From the NCBI RefSeq assembly GCF_011046485.1, contig NZ_CP049256.1, positions 2,294,001 to 2,358,000 on the forward strand: a stretch of DNA of 64,000 nucleotides, written 5' to 3'. The notes beneath the pieces are model-generated. The model had not been told where the DNA came from and made no database searches. It saw nothing but the letters and a program-made list of their open reading frames with translations. This DNA comes from Microbacterium sp. 4R-513. GTDB taxonomy: Bacteria; Actinomycetota; Actinomycetes; Actinomycetales; Microbacteriaceae. A program made the position numbers and the translations under genes. Of this stretch, positions 25,567-33,762 are shown piece after piece. How positions within the stretch are numbered: position 1 is the first letter of the stretch; every line of letters starts with the position of its first letter.

Positions 25567-26016
25567 GTGGCAAGAGCGCTCTTCGTGCTGAACGGGTCGA
25601 ACCTGAACATGCTCGGTCAGCGGGAGCCGGAGCTCTACGGCACCGCGACCCTGGCCGATGTCCGCGCGGACTGTGAGCGGTTGGCGGGTGAGCTCGGCTT
25701 CGATCTCTTCTTCGCGCAGTCCAATGCCGAACACGAGCTCGTCGAGTGGGTGCAGGAGGCGTTCCGCCGGAACGCGGCGGTGGTCATCAACCCGGCCGGA
25801 TTCAGCTTCGGGTCGGTTCCGCTGCTGGACGCCCTTCACATTCTCTCGGCACCCATCGTGGAAGTGCACATCACGAACATCCATGCCCGCGACGCCGCGC
25901 ACCGGCATTCGCTCATCTCGACCGTGGCGCGCGTGGTGATCGCGGGTGCGGGGGTCTTCGGATACGAGCTCGCGATCCGCGCCGCCGACCGGTTGATGCT
26001 CGACCACCCTGAGTGA
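25567..26016 (+). CDS. Type II 3-dehydroquinate dehydratase-like protein with altered active site
   Basis: 149 aa, the normal length of the dodecameric type II enzyme (3-dehydroquinate to 3-dehydroshikimate). Conserved: NGSNLNMLGQREPELYG with R19 and the catalytic Y24, QSN at 51-53, N75, D88, E99, H101 and R108. Two substrate-contact residues of the M. tuberculosis enzyme differ at the same numbering: His81 is F81 (NPAGFSFGSV instead of a THTS motif) and Arg112 is H112. GTG 25567 has AAAGGAG at good spacing. It follows the TRAP genes and is convergent with the flavoprotein. It could be a dehydroquinase tolerant of these changes or an enzyme for a related (de)hydration. Confidence 0.75.
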   Translation: MARALFVLNGSNLNMLGQREPELYGTATLADVRADCERLAGELGFDLFFAQSNAEHELVEWVQEAFRRNAAVVINPAGFSFGSVPLLDALHILSAPIVEVHITNIHARDAAHRHSLISTVARVVIAGAGVFGYELAIRAADRLMLDHPE

Positions 26017-26043
26017 TCTCATGCCGCCGACGGCTCGAGCGGG

Positions 26044-27405
26044 TCAGGAGCGCAGGATCGCCTCCGCTGCTTCACACCCGAACACGAGGGCCTTCGTGAG
26101 CGCGGTTCCGGTCATGTACGACGCGCCGTGGAATCCGCCCGCCACCTCTCCGGCAGCGTAGAGCCGCTCGATGCGGCTCCCGTCCACCCGCTTCACCGCG
26201 GTGTCGGGCTCGACGCTCAGTCCCCCGTATGTCGACGTCATCGCCGTCACCGCGGGGTAGGCGTAGAACGGGCCGATCTCGACCGGCAGCAGCGCGCCGA
26301 CCCCGTTCACGAGGCCGGTGCGTCCGAAATCATCCTCCCGTCGTCCGATCGCCGCATCGTTGTAGCGCGCGATCGTCTGCTCGAGTGCATCCGCCGGGAT
26401 GCCGAGCGCGTGGGCGAGGGCTGCCACGGTCGGCGCGCTGTGCAGATGACCGAGCTCCTCGATGCGATCCATGTCCGACAGCGGCACACCGGGGCGAGAG
26501 AGGGCTCGCACCCGCGCATCGAAGATCTGGAAGGCCATCCGTCGGGGCTGGTCGAGCACGGCGGATCCCAGGACCTTGTACGACTCCGACTCGTCGGCGA
26601 AGCGCTCGCCGTGCGCGTTCACGAGGATTCCACCGAGGTAATTGGCAGTGAGCAGCTCGTGCTCATCATCCGTGGTCTCGGCGTGCTGACCGTACGTGCC
26701 GGTGACGTGGCCGATGTCGGCGAGGCCGGCGCCCAGCATCCATGCCATCCGGATTCCGTCGCCCGTATTGCCCACGCCGCCGTACGGCATGGCGGCCGCC
26801 TGGTCCGGCACGAAGAGCTCGAGCAGCTCCCGAGAGCGCGAGAACCCGCCGGTGGTCAGGACGACTCCGGCCTCTGCGGCGAGGACCGCACCTCCGGAAC
26901 GGATGCCCACGACCCGTGTTCCGTCGAAGACGAGGCCCTCTCCCGGTTGGTCGACGAGGACGACGGCGCCCGCCGCGACGGCTTCACGCTGCAGATGCCC
27001 GAGGAGATCGGGCATTCGCACGAGGTGGGCGCGTGCGACCGTCATACCGGCGCTGATCTTGAGCTCGTCGGTCCAGGCATCGGCCCTGTCGATGGCCTCG
27101 AGGGCGAGAGCCTGGCGGGCGACCAGCGCACGCAGGAGCGATTCGTCGGCGAAGCCCCCGCCGGTCGCGAGCATGTCGGCGAGGAAGACGGCCTCGGAAT
27201 CGTCTACACGCTGACTCCGTTGCAGAGGAGTGCCGGAGAGGGCGAACCAGCCCCCGCTCATCGCGGAGCTCCCGCCGATCCGATCCCGCTTCTCCAGCAA
27301 GGCGACACGGAGCCCTGATCCGGCGAGGCGGCGAGTGGCGGCCAGGCCGGCGAGGCCCGCCCCCACGACGATCGCGTCGAATCCGCGAGCCTCTGCGTTC
27401 TTCAT
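26044..27405 (-). CDS. FAD-dependent dehydrogenase/reductase, fumarate-reductase/KstD-like
   Basis: 453-aa flavoprotein of the FAD-binding-2 family (fumarate reductase subunit A, ketosteroid dehydrogenase, tricarballylate dehydrogenase TcuA). The FAD motif AIVVGAGLAGLAATRRLAG is at about 11-29, a GGSSAMSGGWF segment follows, and the C-terminal FAD-binding motif is LYAAGEVAGGFHGASYMTGTALT. The family catalyses alpha,beta-desaturation or its reverse. It is the second gene of a leftward unit beginning with the Gfo/Idh gene (28-bp gap). In this setting a ring desaturation or a tricarboxylate desaturation would fit; the sequence does not choose. ATG 27405 is the only good start. Confidence 0.78.
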   Translation of the reverse strand: MKNAEARGFDAIVVGAGLAGLAATRRLAGSGLRVALLEKRDRIGGSSAMSGGWFALSGTPLQRSQRVDDSEAVFLADMLATGGGFADESLLRALVARQALALEAIDRADAWTDELKISAGMTVARAHLVRMPDLLGHLQREAVAAGAVVLVDQPGEGLVFDGTRVVGIRSGGAVLAAEAGVVLTTGGFSRSRELLELFVPDQAAAMPYGGVGNTGDGIRMAWMLGAGLADIGHVTGTYGQHAETTDDEHELLTANYLGGILVNAHGERFADESESYKVLGSAVLDQPRRMAFQIFDARVRALSRPGVPLSDMDRIEELGHLHSAPTVAALAHALGIPADALEQTIARYNDAAIGRREDDFGRTGLVNGVGALLPVEIGPFYAYPAVTAMTSTYGGLSVEPDTAVKRVDGSRIERLYAAGEVAGGFHGASYMTGTALTKALVFGCEAAEAILRS

Positions 27406-27433
27406 CGCGGATTCCGGCGGTCGACAGGCCGTG

Positions 27434-28519
27434 TCATGCGTCCTCTGGATCCGGGAGGTCGTTCCGGAACTTCGTCACGTCGACGGTCCGGCCGGTGCGC
27501 GCCGCAAGGTCGGCGGCCTCGACGAGCGCCAGCGTGCGGGACGCATCCTCCGCGGTGACGAGGGGGTCGGCCTCCCCGCTGGCGACCTCCAGGAAGTGGT
27601 CGAGCTGAGCCTGGAAGGATCCGCGCTGGGGTGTTGGAAGGTACGTGCGCGACAGCGGCGAGTGCCAATCCGGGGACGCTCCCGCCTCATACGAGTACTT
27701 CGCCAGGTTCGGCACGGAGAGTGCCGCGCGCGTGCCCACGAATCGGTAGGCATCCCCGTCGGGGAGGAAGGGGAAGGCCATCGTCTCCTCGGTCGCCTGG
27801 TCCCAGCCCCACGGCGACACTCCCGCATCTGACGCCACGAAGCTCCCGACCACGCCGCTCTCGAATCGAAGCGTCAGCGAGACGGTGTCCTCGACCTCGA
27901 AGCCCCGTGCCTGCGAGCTGTAGAGCGCCTGGATCTGGGCGACTTCGCCGCACAGGTGCCTCAGCAGATCCAGATCGTGCACGACGTTGATGAGCGTCAC
28001 ACCTGCGCCCTTTCTGCGGTGCCATTCCACGTCCGCGAAGTAGGCGTCGTCCTTGCGCGCCGACCACATCCCGCTGACGGCTACGACCTCGCCGAGCTCA
28101 CCGTCCGAGATCGCCCGGCGGGCCCGCGCGACCGCGGGATGGTGGCGGCGGTGGTGGCCGACGAGAAGGCGCCCCTCGAGCCGGGCGACGGCGTCGACCA
28201 GTCGACGGGACTCCGCGTAGTCGACGGCGGCCGGCTTCTCGAGCAGCACCGCGACGCCGGCCTCCAAGCAGTCGATCGCGGTCTCGACATGGAGGGCGTT
28301 GGGATTCGCGATGACCACGGCGTCGACCTGCCCGGCGTCCAGCATCTCGCCGGCTGACGTGAAGACGGGACACCCGACGTCCGGGTCGGTCACGGCCGGG
28401 TCCGCGATGGCCGCCAGGGCGGCCCCGCGGGCGCCTCTGATGAAGTCGATGTGCTGGCGACCCATGAAGCCCGCACCGATCACCCCGACTCGAACCGGGG
28501 GCGATCCGGATACCGTCAC
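27434..28519 (-). CDS. Gfo/Idh/MocA-family NAD(P)-dependent oxidoreductase
   Basis: 361 aa. N-terminal Rossmann fold VRVGVIGAGFMGRQHIDFIR (motif GVIGAGFMG, about 8-16) and the family signature EKPAAVDYAES, with the catalytic Lys of EKP near residue 93 and a second-domain His in INVVHDLDLLRHL. GTG 28519 follows GGAGGACCA. Members include inositol dehydrogenases, glucose-fructose oxidoreductase and LigC, the 4-carboxy-2-hydroxymuconate semialdehyde dehydrogenase of the protocatechuate 4,5-cleavage pathway. It leads the leftward pair with the FAD enzyme and faces dctP across a region with two predicted operators. Substrate unknown. Confidence 0.82.
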   Translation of the reverse strand: MTVSGSPPVRVGVIGAGFMGRQHIDFIRGARGAALAAIADPAVTDPDVGCPVFTSAGEMLDAGQVDAVVIANPNALHVETAIDCLEAGVAVLLEKPAAVDYAESRRLVDAVARLEGRLLVGHHRRHHPAVARARRAISDGELGEVVAVSGMWSARKDDAYFADVEWHRRKGAGVTLINVVHDLDLLRHLCGEVAQIQALYSSQARGFEVEDTVSLTLRFESGVVGSFVASDAGVSPWGWDQATEETMAFPFLPDGDAYRFVGTRAALSVPNLAKYSYEAGASPDWHSPLSRTYLPTPQRGSFQAQLDHFLEVASGEADPLVTAEDASRTLALVEAADLAARTGRTVDVTKFRNDLPDPEDA

Positions 28520-28833
28520 TGGTCCTCCCTCGCGTACGCGCAGCGCCGCGCCTCGCCCCGAGCGTAGGCCACCGCGCTGCGTCCGACACGGGTCGTTCCA
28601 TTCAGCGGAGAGGGCCGCAGGCGGGTTCGCGGGCACATGTTCCACTCGACGGGACATCGCTTTTCGCCCCGATCGAAGTGGGTCAGAGTCAGCACTGCCA
28701 CCGGGCCGTAACGTGACTCGTGGTCGACGCCGTCTCACCCGTACGAGCAGTGTCGACCGGATGCCGCGCTCCGGCCTCACAACGGCACGTCAGAACTTGC
28801 ACGACGACGTGCAGAGAATCAGAGGAGAGTCCC
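28520..28833. promoter_or_regulatory. Divergent regulatory region between Gfo/Idh and dctP with two operators
   Basis: 314 bp without a gene. Two members of the operator family: GTTCCATTCAGCGGAGA at 28595-28611 (15/17) and GTTCCACTCGACGGGAC at 28639-28655 (16/17), 44 bp apart, or about four helical turns. The second is embedded in a longer near-palindrome (ATGTTCC...GGGACAT). Confidence 0.65.
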
Positions 28834-29889
28834 ATGAGCACAGCCCGCTCGGCCCGCCGCGGCATCTTCGCCGCGTCGGCGTTCGCAGCAATCGCTCTCG
28901 TCGCCGCCGGCTGCGCCGGCGGAGGCACCCCCGAGAGTTCGTCCGGCGAGACCGCGCAGGCGAGCGAGCCTGTCACGCTCACCGTCGCGACCAGCCAGAA
29001 CGAGGAGACGCCGAACTACTACTGCGGCGTCGAGCTCCTCAAAGAGCGGCTCGAGGATGCCGACATCGGCTTCACGGTCGAGCTGTACCCGGCGAGCCAG
29101 CTCGGCCCCGACGCCGACCGGTTCCCGCTCGTGCAGGCCGGTGACATCGACATCGACCTCCAGGGGGCGTCGGCGCTGAGCTCGACGTATGAGCCCATCG
29201 GCGTCGTGGACGCGGCCTACGCCTTCGACGACGTGGACCACGCCTTCAACTGGATCGACGAGGGGTCGGAGGACCTGTTCGGCGCCTTCCACGATTCGAC
29301 CGGCGTCAACATCGTCGACGGCTGGTTCTTCGGCAACCGCACCTTCACGACGAAGGATGTGAAGGTCAAGAGCCCGGACGATCTCGAGGGCGTGCCGATC
29401 CGCTTCCCGAACTCGCCCCAGTTCCTCGCCAATGCCGAGGCGCTGGGCGTCACGAACCCCGTCTCGGTTGCGGTCGAGGAGGTGTACTCGGCGCTGCAGC
29501 AGGGGATCGCCGTCGGTCAGGAGAACCCGATCGTCGCGACGCACTCGTCCAGCTACGACGAGGTGCTCAACACCGTGGTGCTCAACAACCACAATGTCGG
29601 CATCCACTGGATCCTCGTCAGCGACAAGACGTACGACAAGATGAGCGACGAGCAGGCAGAGCTGCTCGAGAAGACGATCCACGAGATCCGCCCCGAGAAC
29701 CGCACCTGCGTCGAAGAGGCGACGGACGAGATCCTGGACGAATACCGCGGAGACGATGCGTTCACGGTGATCGAGACCGAGGACATCGACATGGACGCGT
29801 TCATCAGCAAGGCGGAGTCCTACTTCGAGGACCACTACACCGGTGAGAACCTCGAGGCGTACAAGGCCATCCGCGAGATGGCCGGCTAG
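28834..29889 (+). CDS. TRAP transporter substrate-binding lipoprotein (DctP family)
   Basis: 351-aa exported binding protein. The signal has a lipobox LVAAGC (cysteine about residue 29), so it would be lipid-anchored on the outer face of the single membrane. The DctP fold follows, with the typical helix-anchored arginine region GVPIRFPNSPQFLANAEALG (about 190-208) and VEEVYSALQQGIAVGQENP. ATG 28834 has AGAGGAG upstream. It is 3.4 kb from dctQM on a separate promoter, an uncommon split; shared operators suggest joint regulation. It ends at a strong bidirectional terminator. Confidence 0.9.
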   Translation: MSTARSARRGIFAASAFAAIALVAAGCAGGGTPESSSGETAQASEPVTLTVATSQNEETPNYYCGVELLKERLEDADIGFTVELYPASQLGPDADRFPLVQAGDIDIDLQGASALSSTYEPIGVVDAAYAFDDVDHAFNWIDEGSEDLFGAFHDSTGVNIVDGWFFGNRTFTTKDVKVKSPDDLEGVPIRFPNSPQFLANAEALGVTNPVSVAVEEVYSALQQGIAVGQENPIVATHSSSYDEVLNTVVLNNHNVGIHWILVSDKTYDKMSDEQAELLEKTIHEIRPENRTCVEEATDEILDEYRGDDAFTVIETEDIDMDAFISKAESYFEDHYTGENLEAYKAIREMAG

Positions 29890-29903
29890 ACCGCTGCACG
29901 AGC

Positions 29904-29941
29904 GGAACGGGGTGGGTGCAGTCACGCACCCACCCCGTTCC
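29904..29941. terminator. Bidirectional terminator between dctP and iclR gene A
   Basis: Perfect 16-bp arms (core ACGGGGTGGGTGC/GCACCCACCCCGT) with loop AGTCAC, located between convergent stop codons at 29889 and 29953. Confidence 0.88.
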
Positions 29942-29952
29942 CGTGCGGCGGG

Positions 29953-30717
29953 TCAGCCGGCGGGATCCGTCGAGAGCCGACGACTCAGCGCCATCGCGGC
30001 GGCGCGCACCGCCGGCGCCACACGGTCCGGCACGAGGCTCTCTGCGGGCCCGGCCACGGAGATCGCTGCGAGGGGCGTCAACACGCCGGAGCTCAGGATG
30101 GGGCTCGCCGCGCAGGCACGGCCCGGGGTGCACTCCTCGTCTTCGGTGGCCACCCCGAGCCTCCGGATGTCCGCGAATTCGCGATGCAGGACGGATGCCT
30201 CCGTGATCGTCTTCGAGGTGCGCCTCGTGAGTTCTCGTCCGGTGACCGCCGTGACGACGCTCTGCGGTGCGAATGCCAGCATCGCCTTCCCCACGGCTGT
30301 CGCGTGCGCGGGGAGCCGACTGCCGATGCGGACGAGCGGTCTGGATGCGGGGCCCCGAACGACCGCGACGAAGACGACGTCCCCTCCGTCCAACACGGCG
30401 AGATGAACCGTCTGCCCGGTGACATCGCGCAGTTCGGCCATCACCGGCAGCGCGACCCGGCGAAGAAGCCGCGGCTGTTGGACCGTCTGCCCGAGTTCGA
30501 ACAAGCGGACACCCAAGTAGAGCCGGTCGCCCTCCCGATCGAGGAACCGCTGCTCGACCAGGTCGGCGGCGATCCTCGAGACGGTCGACTTCGGGAGGTT
30601 GGCGCGACGGGCCAGCTCCGAGACCCCGAGCCCTTCGTCCTCTTCGCCGAAGGCGTCGAACACAGCGCTCACGCGGTCCAGGACACTGACCGAATCGGTC
30701 CAGTTCGCGGTGCGCAT
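29953..30717 (-). CDS. IclR-family regulator A
   Basis: 254 aa. An N-terminal winged helix (about 10-70) contains LPKSTVSRIAADLVEQRFL, and the C-terminal IclR ligand domain contains RIGSRLPAHATAVGKAMLA, where the effector loop lies. It follows regulator B with three bases between, so the two are co-transcribed. It is most similar in layout and sequence to regulator C at 35368, and this pair mirrors the C-D pair. Probably an effector-responsive regulator of the surrounding catabolic genes; which ligand it binds is unknown. ATG 30717 is supported by the tight junction. Confidence 0.85.
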   Translation of the reverse strand: MRTANWTDSVSVLDRVSAVFDAFGEEDEGLGVSELARRANLPKSTVSRIAADLVEQRFLDREGDRLYLGVRLFELGQTVQQPRLLRRVALPVMAELRDVTGQTVHLAVLDGGDVVFVAVVRGPASRPLVRIGSRLPAHATAVGKAMLAFAPQSVVTAVTGRELTRRTSKTITEASVLHREFADIRRLGVATEDEECTPGRACAASPILSSGVLTPLAAISVAGPAESLVPDRVAPAVRAAAMALSRRLSTDPAG

Positions 30718-30720
30718 CTG

Positions 30721-31479
30721 CTAGGCGGCGACGAGGCGGCGCGTCACGGTGGTGCCGGCCGCGCGGACCAGCGGCGTGACGCGCTCGGGGTCCATACTCC
30801 CGCTCGGGCCCGCGATGGAGATCGCACCGAGCACCACGCGGTCGGGAGAGAGGACGGGACTCGCGACAGCGAGGATGCCCGGATATGACTCTTCGATGTC
30901 CTGCGCCACGACGGACGCGCGCACGTGCGCGAGTTCGTCCCGGAAGTGGTCGGCCGCGTCGTCGGCGAGCGGCGCGCTGATGCGGCTCACGAGCGCCGAA
31001 TCGGCGCAGAACGCCAGAAAGGCCTTGCCGCTCGCGGTCGTCAGGGCGGGCGATCGCATGCCTGCGCGCGTCGGGAGCATGGGGAGACGGCCCGCCACGG
31101 CGGCGATGGACACCATGTCGCTGCCTTGGGGCACCCATAGACCCACGCGCTCGCCCGTAACCTCGCAGAGGTTGCGGATGACCGGTCCGGCGGCGGCGAG
31201 CAGTCGGCGCGGCAGGCTCGCCCGCGCCCCGAGCTCGAAGAGCCGGAGCCCGAGGGATACCCCCTCGTCGGTACGCACGAGGTAGCGCTGCTGTGTCAGG
31301 TCCGCGACGAGCCGCGAGACGGTCGATTTGGGAAGAGCGGTCGCGGTCGCGATCTCGGTGATCGTGCTCGTACCGCCGGCCGTCTTGACCGCGTCGAGAA
31401 TCGCCACGATGCGATCGAGCACTGAGACCGGAGCTCCGCGGGGAGCGGACGTGGTGTTCCATTCGGCGAGACTCTTCAT
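30721..31479 (-). CDS. IclR-family regulator B
   Basis: 252 aa. Winged helix with LPKSTVSRLVADLTQQRYLV (about 49-68), then the IclR effector domain (MRSPALTTASGKAFLAFC). Its closest relative here is regulator D at 36142 (shared PVSVLDRI.AILD, LGLRLFELGARAS.PRRL). The predicted operator at 31456-31472 lies within codons 3-8 of the longest reading, so either a site overlaps the coding start or translation begins downstream near PVSVLDR. It diverges from the QsuB-like operon across about 135 bp and is co-transcribed with regulator A. Confidence 0.85.
   Translation of the reverse strand: MKSLAEWNTTSAPRGAPVSVLDRIVAILDAVKTAGGTSTITEIATATALPKSTVSRLVADLTQQRYLVRTDEGVSLGLRLFELGARASLPRRLLAAAGPVIRNLCEVTGERVGLWVPQGSDMVSIAAVAGRLPMLPTRAGMRSPALTTASGKAFLAFCADSALVSRISAPLADDAADHFRDELAHVRASVVAQDIEESYPGILAVASPVLSPDRVVLGAISIAGPSGSMDPERVTPLVRAAGTTVTRRLVAA
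31456..31472. promoter_or_regulatory. Predicted IclR-type operator at regulator B start
   Basis: GTTCCATTCGGCGAGAC, 16/17 to the cluster consensus, overlapping the first codons of regulator B. Fits autoregulation of the A-B pair. Confidence 0.5.
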
Positions 31480-31533
31480 CGAGCATCTCCTCCCAGCGGC
31501 TTGAATCGTCGTCGATCGCCCTTCCGCTTTCGA

Positions 31534-31551
31534 ACGTACTAGTTAGTACGT
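31534..31551. promoter_or_regulatory. Perfect 18-bp palindrome, predicted TetR operator
   Basis: ACGTACTAGTTAGTACGT, 63 bp upstream of the QsuB-like start. Its form (short perfect arms, two-base centre) is typical of TetR-family sites, and a TetR gene is the last member of the operon it precedes. Confidence 0.65.
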
Positions 31552-31614
31552 CTGCCTGCAACGCTGGTCGTCCAACAACTGCGGCACCGACGCCGGTGAC
31601 CGCACGGAGGTGTA

Positions 31615-33463
31615 ATGCGCACGTCGATCGCGACGGTCTGCCTGAGCGGCACGCTGGAAGAGAAGCTCGTCGCCGCTCGAGAAGCCGGGTTCGACGGTGT
31701 CGAGATCTTCGAGCCCGACCTCGTGGCGTCGCCCCTCTCACCGGAGGCGATCCGGGACCGGGGTGAGGAACTGGGTCTGACACTCGATCTGTATCAGCCC
31801 TTCCGCGACTTCGAGGGCGTGGGCCCTGATCTGCTCGAGCAGAATCTCGAGCGCGCGGCCGCCAAATTCCGCCTGATGAATCGGCTCGGCATCGACACCA
31901 TGCTGCTCTGCAGCAATGTCGCCACCGCGCGCAGCGGTGACGAGCAGCTCGCCGCGTCTCAACTGCGGATGCTCGGCTCTCTGGCGGACGAATACGACGT
32001 GCGCGTCGCATATGAGGCGCTGGCGTGGGGGCGGTTCGTGGACGACTACCAGGCGGCCGCGCGAATCGTTCGCCTGACCGATCACGCGCGCATCGGACTG
32101 TGCCTCGACAGCTTCCACATCCTGTCGAAAGGGCATGACCCAGAGGCCATCGAGACGATTCCCGTCGACAAGATCTTCTTCGTCCAGATGGCCGACGCGC
32201 CCCTGCTCTCGTTGGACGTCCTGTCGTGGAGCAGGCATCACCGGGTCTTCCCAGGCGAGGGCGGCTTCGATCTCGGCACGTTCATGGCGCACCTCGTCCG
32301 CACCGGCTACGACGGGCCGGTCTCGCTCGAAGTCTTCAACGACACCTTCCGTCAGGCGGACACGGTGGCGACGGCCATCGATGCGCGGCGCTCCCTTCGC
32401 TGGCTGGAGCACAAGACCGCCGAATCGCTCGGCACCGGCGCTCGCAGCCGGGCCGACCGCATGGCGACGACGCCGCTGCCGGAAGTCGCCCCGCCGGCCG
32501 ACGTGAGCTATGTCGAGCTCCGGCCGGGGGAGCCGAGCGAGCTGCGGCGACTCCTCTCGCAGCTGGGCTTCCGATCCCATGGCCGGCACCGCACGAAGAA
32601 CGTGGAACTGTGGTCGCAAGGAGCGGCGCGGATCGTTCTCGGTCCCCCCCGACCCCGACGGCAACCAGCCGACCGTCGCGGGCATCGGTCTCTCCGTGGT
32701 CGATCCCGCTCGGGCGCTGCGGCGCGCGGTGGACCTGTTCGCGCCTGAAGTCCCGCGGGAGCAGGGCACCGGCGACGAGCCTCTCGTCGGCGTCCGGGCG
32801 CCGGACGGGTCGGAGCTCTTCTTCGGGGCGAGTGCGAGCACCGAGCCGCGATGGGTGCAGGAGTTCGGCGCCGCGGAGTCCGACACGGACGTCGCGGTCG
32901 AATGCGTGGACCACGTCAACATGGCGCAGCCCTGGCAGCACTTCGATGCCGCCGTGCTCTTCTTCCAGTCCGTCCTCGACCTGCGGACCGAGGCATCCGT
33001 CGAGGTCGCCGCTCCCATCGGGCTGGTCCGGAGCCAGGCTCTCCACACCGAGGGCGACGTCCTGCGCGTCGCGCTGAACCTGGTCCCCTCGGGCGCGCGG
33101 GAGGACGACATCCTTCCGCAGCACATCGCCTTCGCCACGCAGGACATCCTTGCGCTCGCGCGAGCGGCTCGGGCAAGGGGCTTCCGGCCACTTCCCATCC
33201 CCGCGAACTACTACGACGACGTCCAAGCGCGCTTCCGGCTCGAACCCGGTCTGCTGGACCAACTCAGAGAACTCGATGTCATGTACGACCGCGATGAGTC
33301 AGGAGAGTTCTTGCACTTCTACACCGAGCCCGTCGGGACGGTCTTCCTCGAAGTCGTCGAGCGCCGCGACGGGTACACCGGCTACGGCGCGGTCAACGCA
33401 CCGGTGCGCCTCGCTGCGCAGCATCAGTATCGCCGAGCCGCATCCAAGGGGAGCGGCGCATGA
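31615..33463 (+). CDS. qsuB: 3-dehydroshikimate dehydratase, QsuB type (DSD-HPPD fusion), frameshifted in the assembly
   Basis: Converts 3-dehydroshikimate to protocatechuate. Frame-corrected length is 615 aa, matching QsuB/QuiC1-type fusions. The N-terminal barrel carries all four metal ligands at the QuiC1 numbering: E134, D165, Q191 and E239. The C-terminal HPPD/VOC-like domain keeps the full metal triad H433, H503 and E579, unlike the paralog at 13490. The frame is lost in a run of seven C at 32644-32650; deleting one C restores VLGPPDPDGNQPTVAGIGL. ATG 31615 has GGAGGTGTA upstream. It is first in an operon with Dabb, shikimate dehydrogenase and TetR genes, all overlapping by four bases. 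Confidence 0.88.
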
Positions 33464-33762
33464 TCCGCCATGTCGCGGTCTTCCGTTTCATCCCGGAATT
33501 CACGAGCGACCAGCGGGAGGAATGGATGTCGATGCTCCGGAAGCTGCCGGAGCAGATACCCGAACTGCGGAGCATGAGCGTGGGAACCGATCTCCTGCGG
33601 GGTGCTGCGTCCCATGACGTGGCGATCGTCGCCGACTTCGACGACCTGGCCGGGTTGGAGGCGTATACCCGTCACCCTGCCCACGCCGAGGTCCTGACGA
33701 TCTCGGGTCCGGTGAAGGCGTCCCTCGCGACGGTCGACTTCGAGATCCCGAGCGCCTCGTGA
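33460..33762 (+). CDS. Dabb-family stress-responsive alpha/beta-barrel protein
   Basis: 100-aa protein of the dimeric ferredoxin-like Dabb family (IRHVAVFRFIPEFTSDQREEW at the start, conserved His in RHPAHAEV). Members are cofactor-free dimers, often encoded with aromatic or hydroaromatic catabolic genes, and usually without known activity; a few plant and fungal relatives are cyclases. ATG 33460 overlaps the qsuB stop (ATGA) and its own TGA overlaps the next GTG. This places it firmly in the dehydroshikimate operon. Confidence 0.8.
   Translation: MIRHVAVFRFIPEFTSDQREEWMSMLRKLPEQIPELRSMSVGTDLLRGAASHDVAIVADFDDLAGLEAYTRHPAHAEVLTISGPVKASLATVDFEIPSAS

Noticed and set aside
29804-32011. 735-codon open frame on the - strand across the IclR pair
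   Set aside because: Out-of-frame reading of the two IclR genes and antisense of qsuB; composition is non-protein-like.
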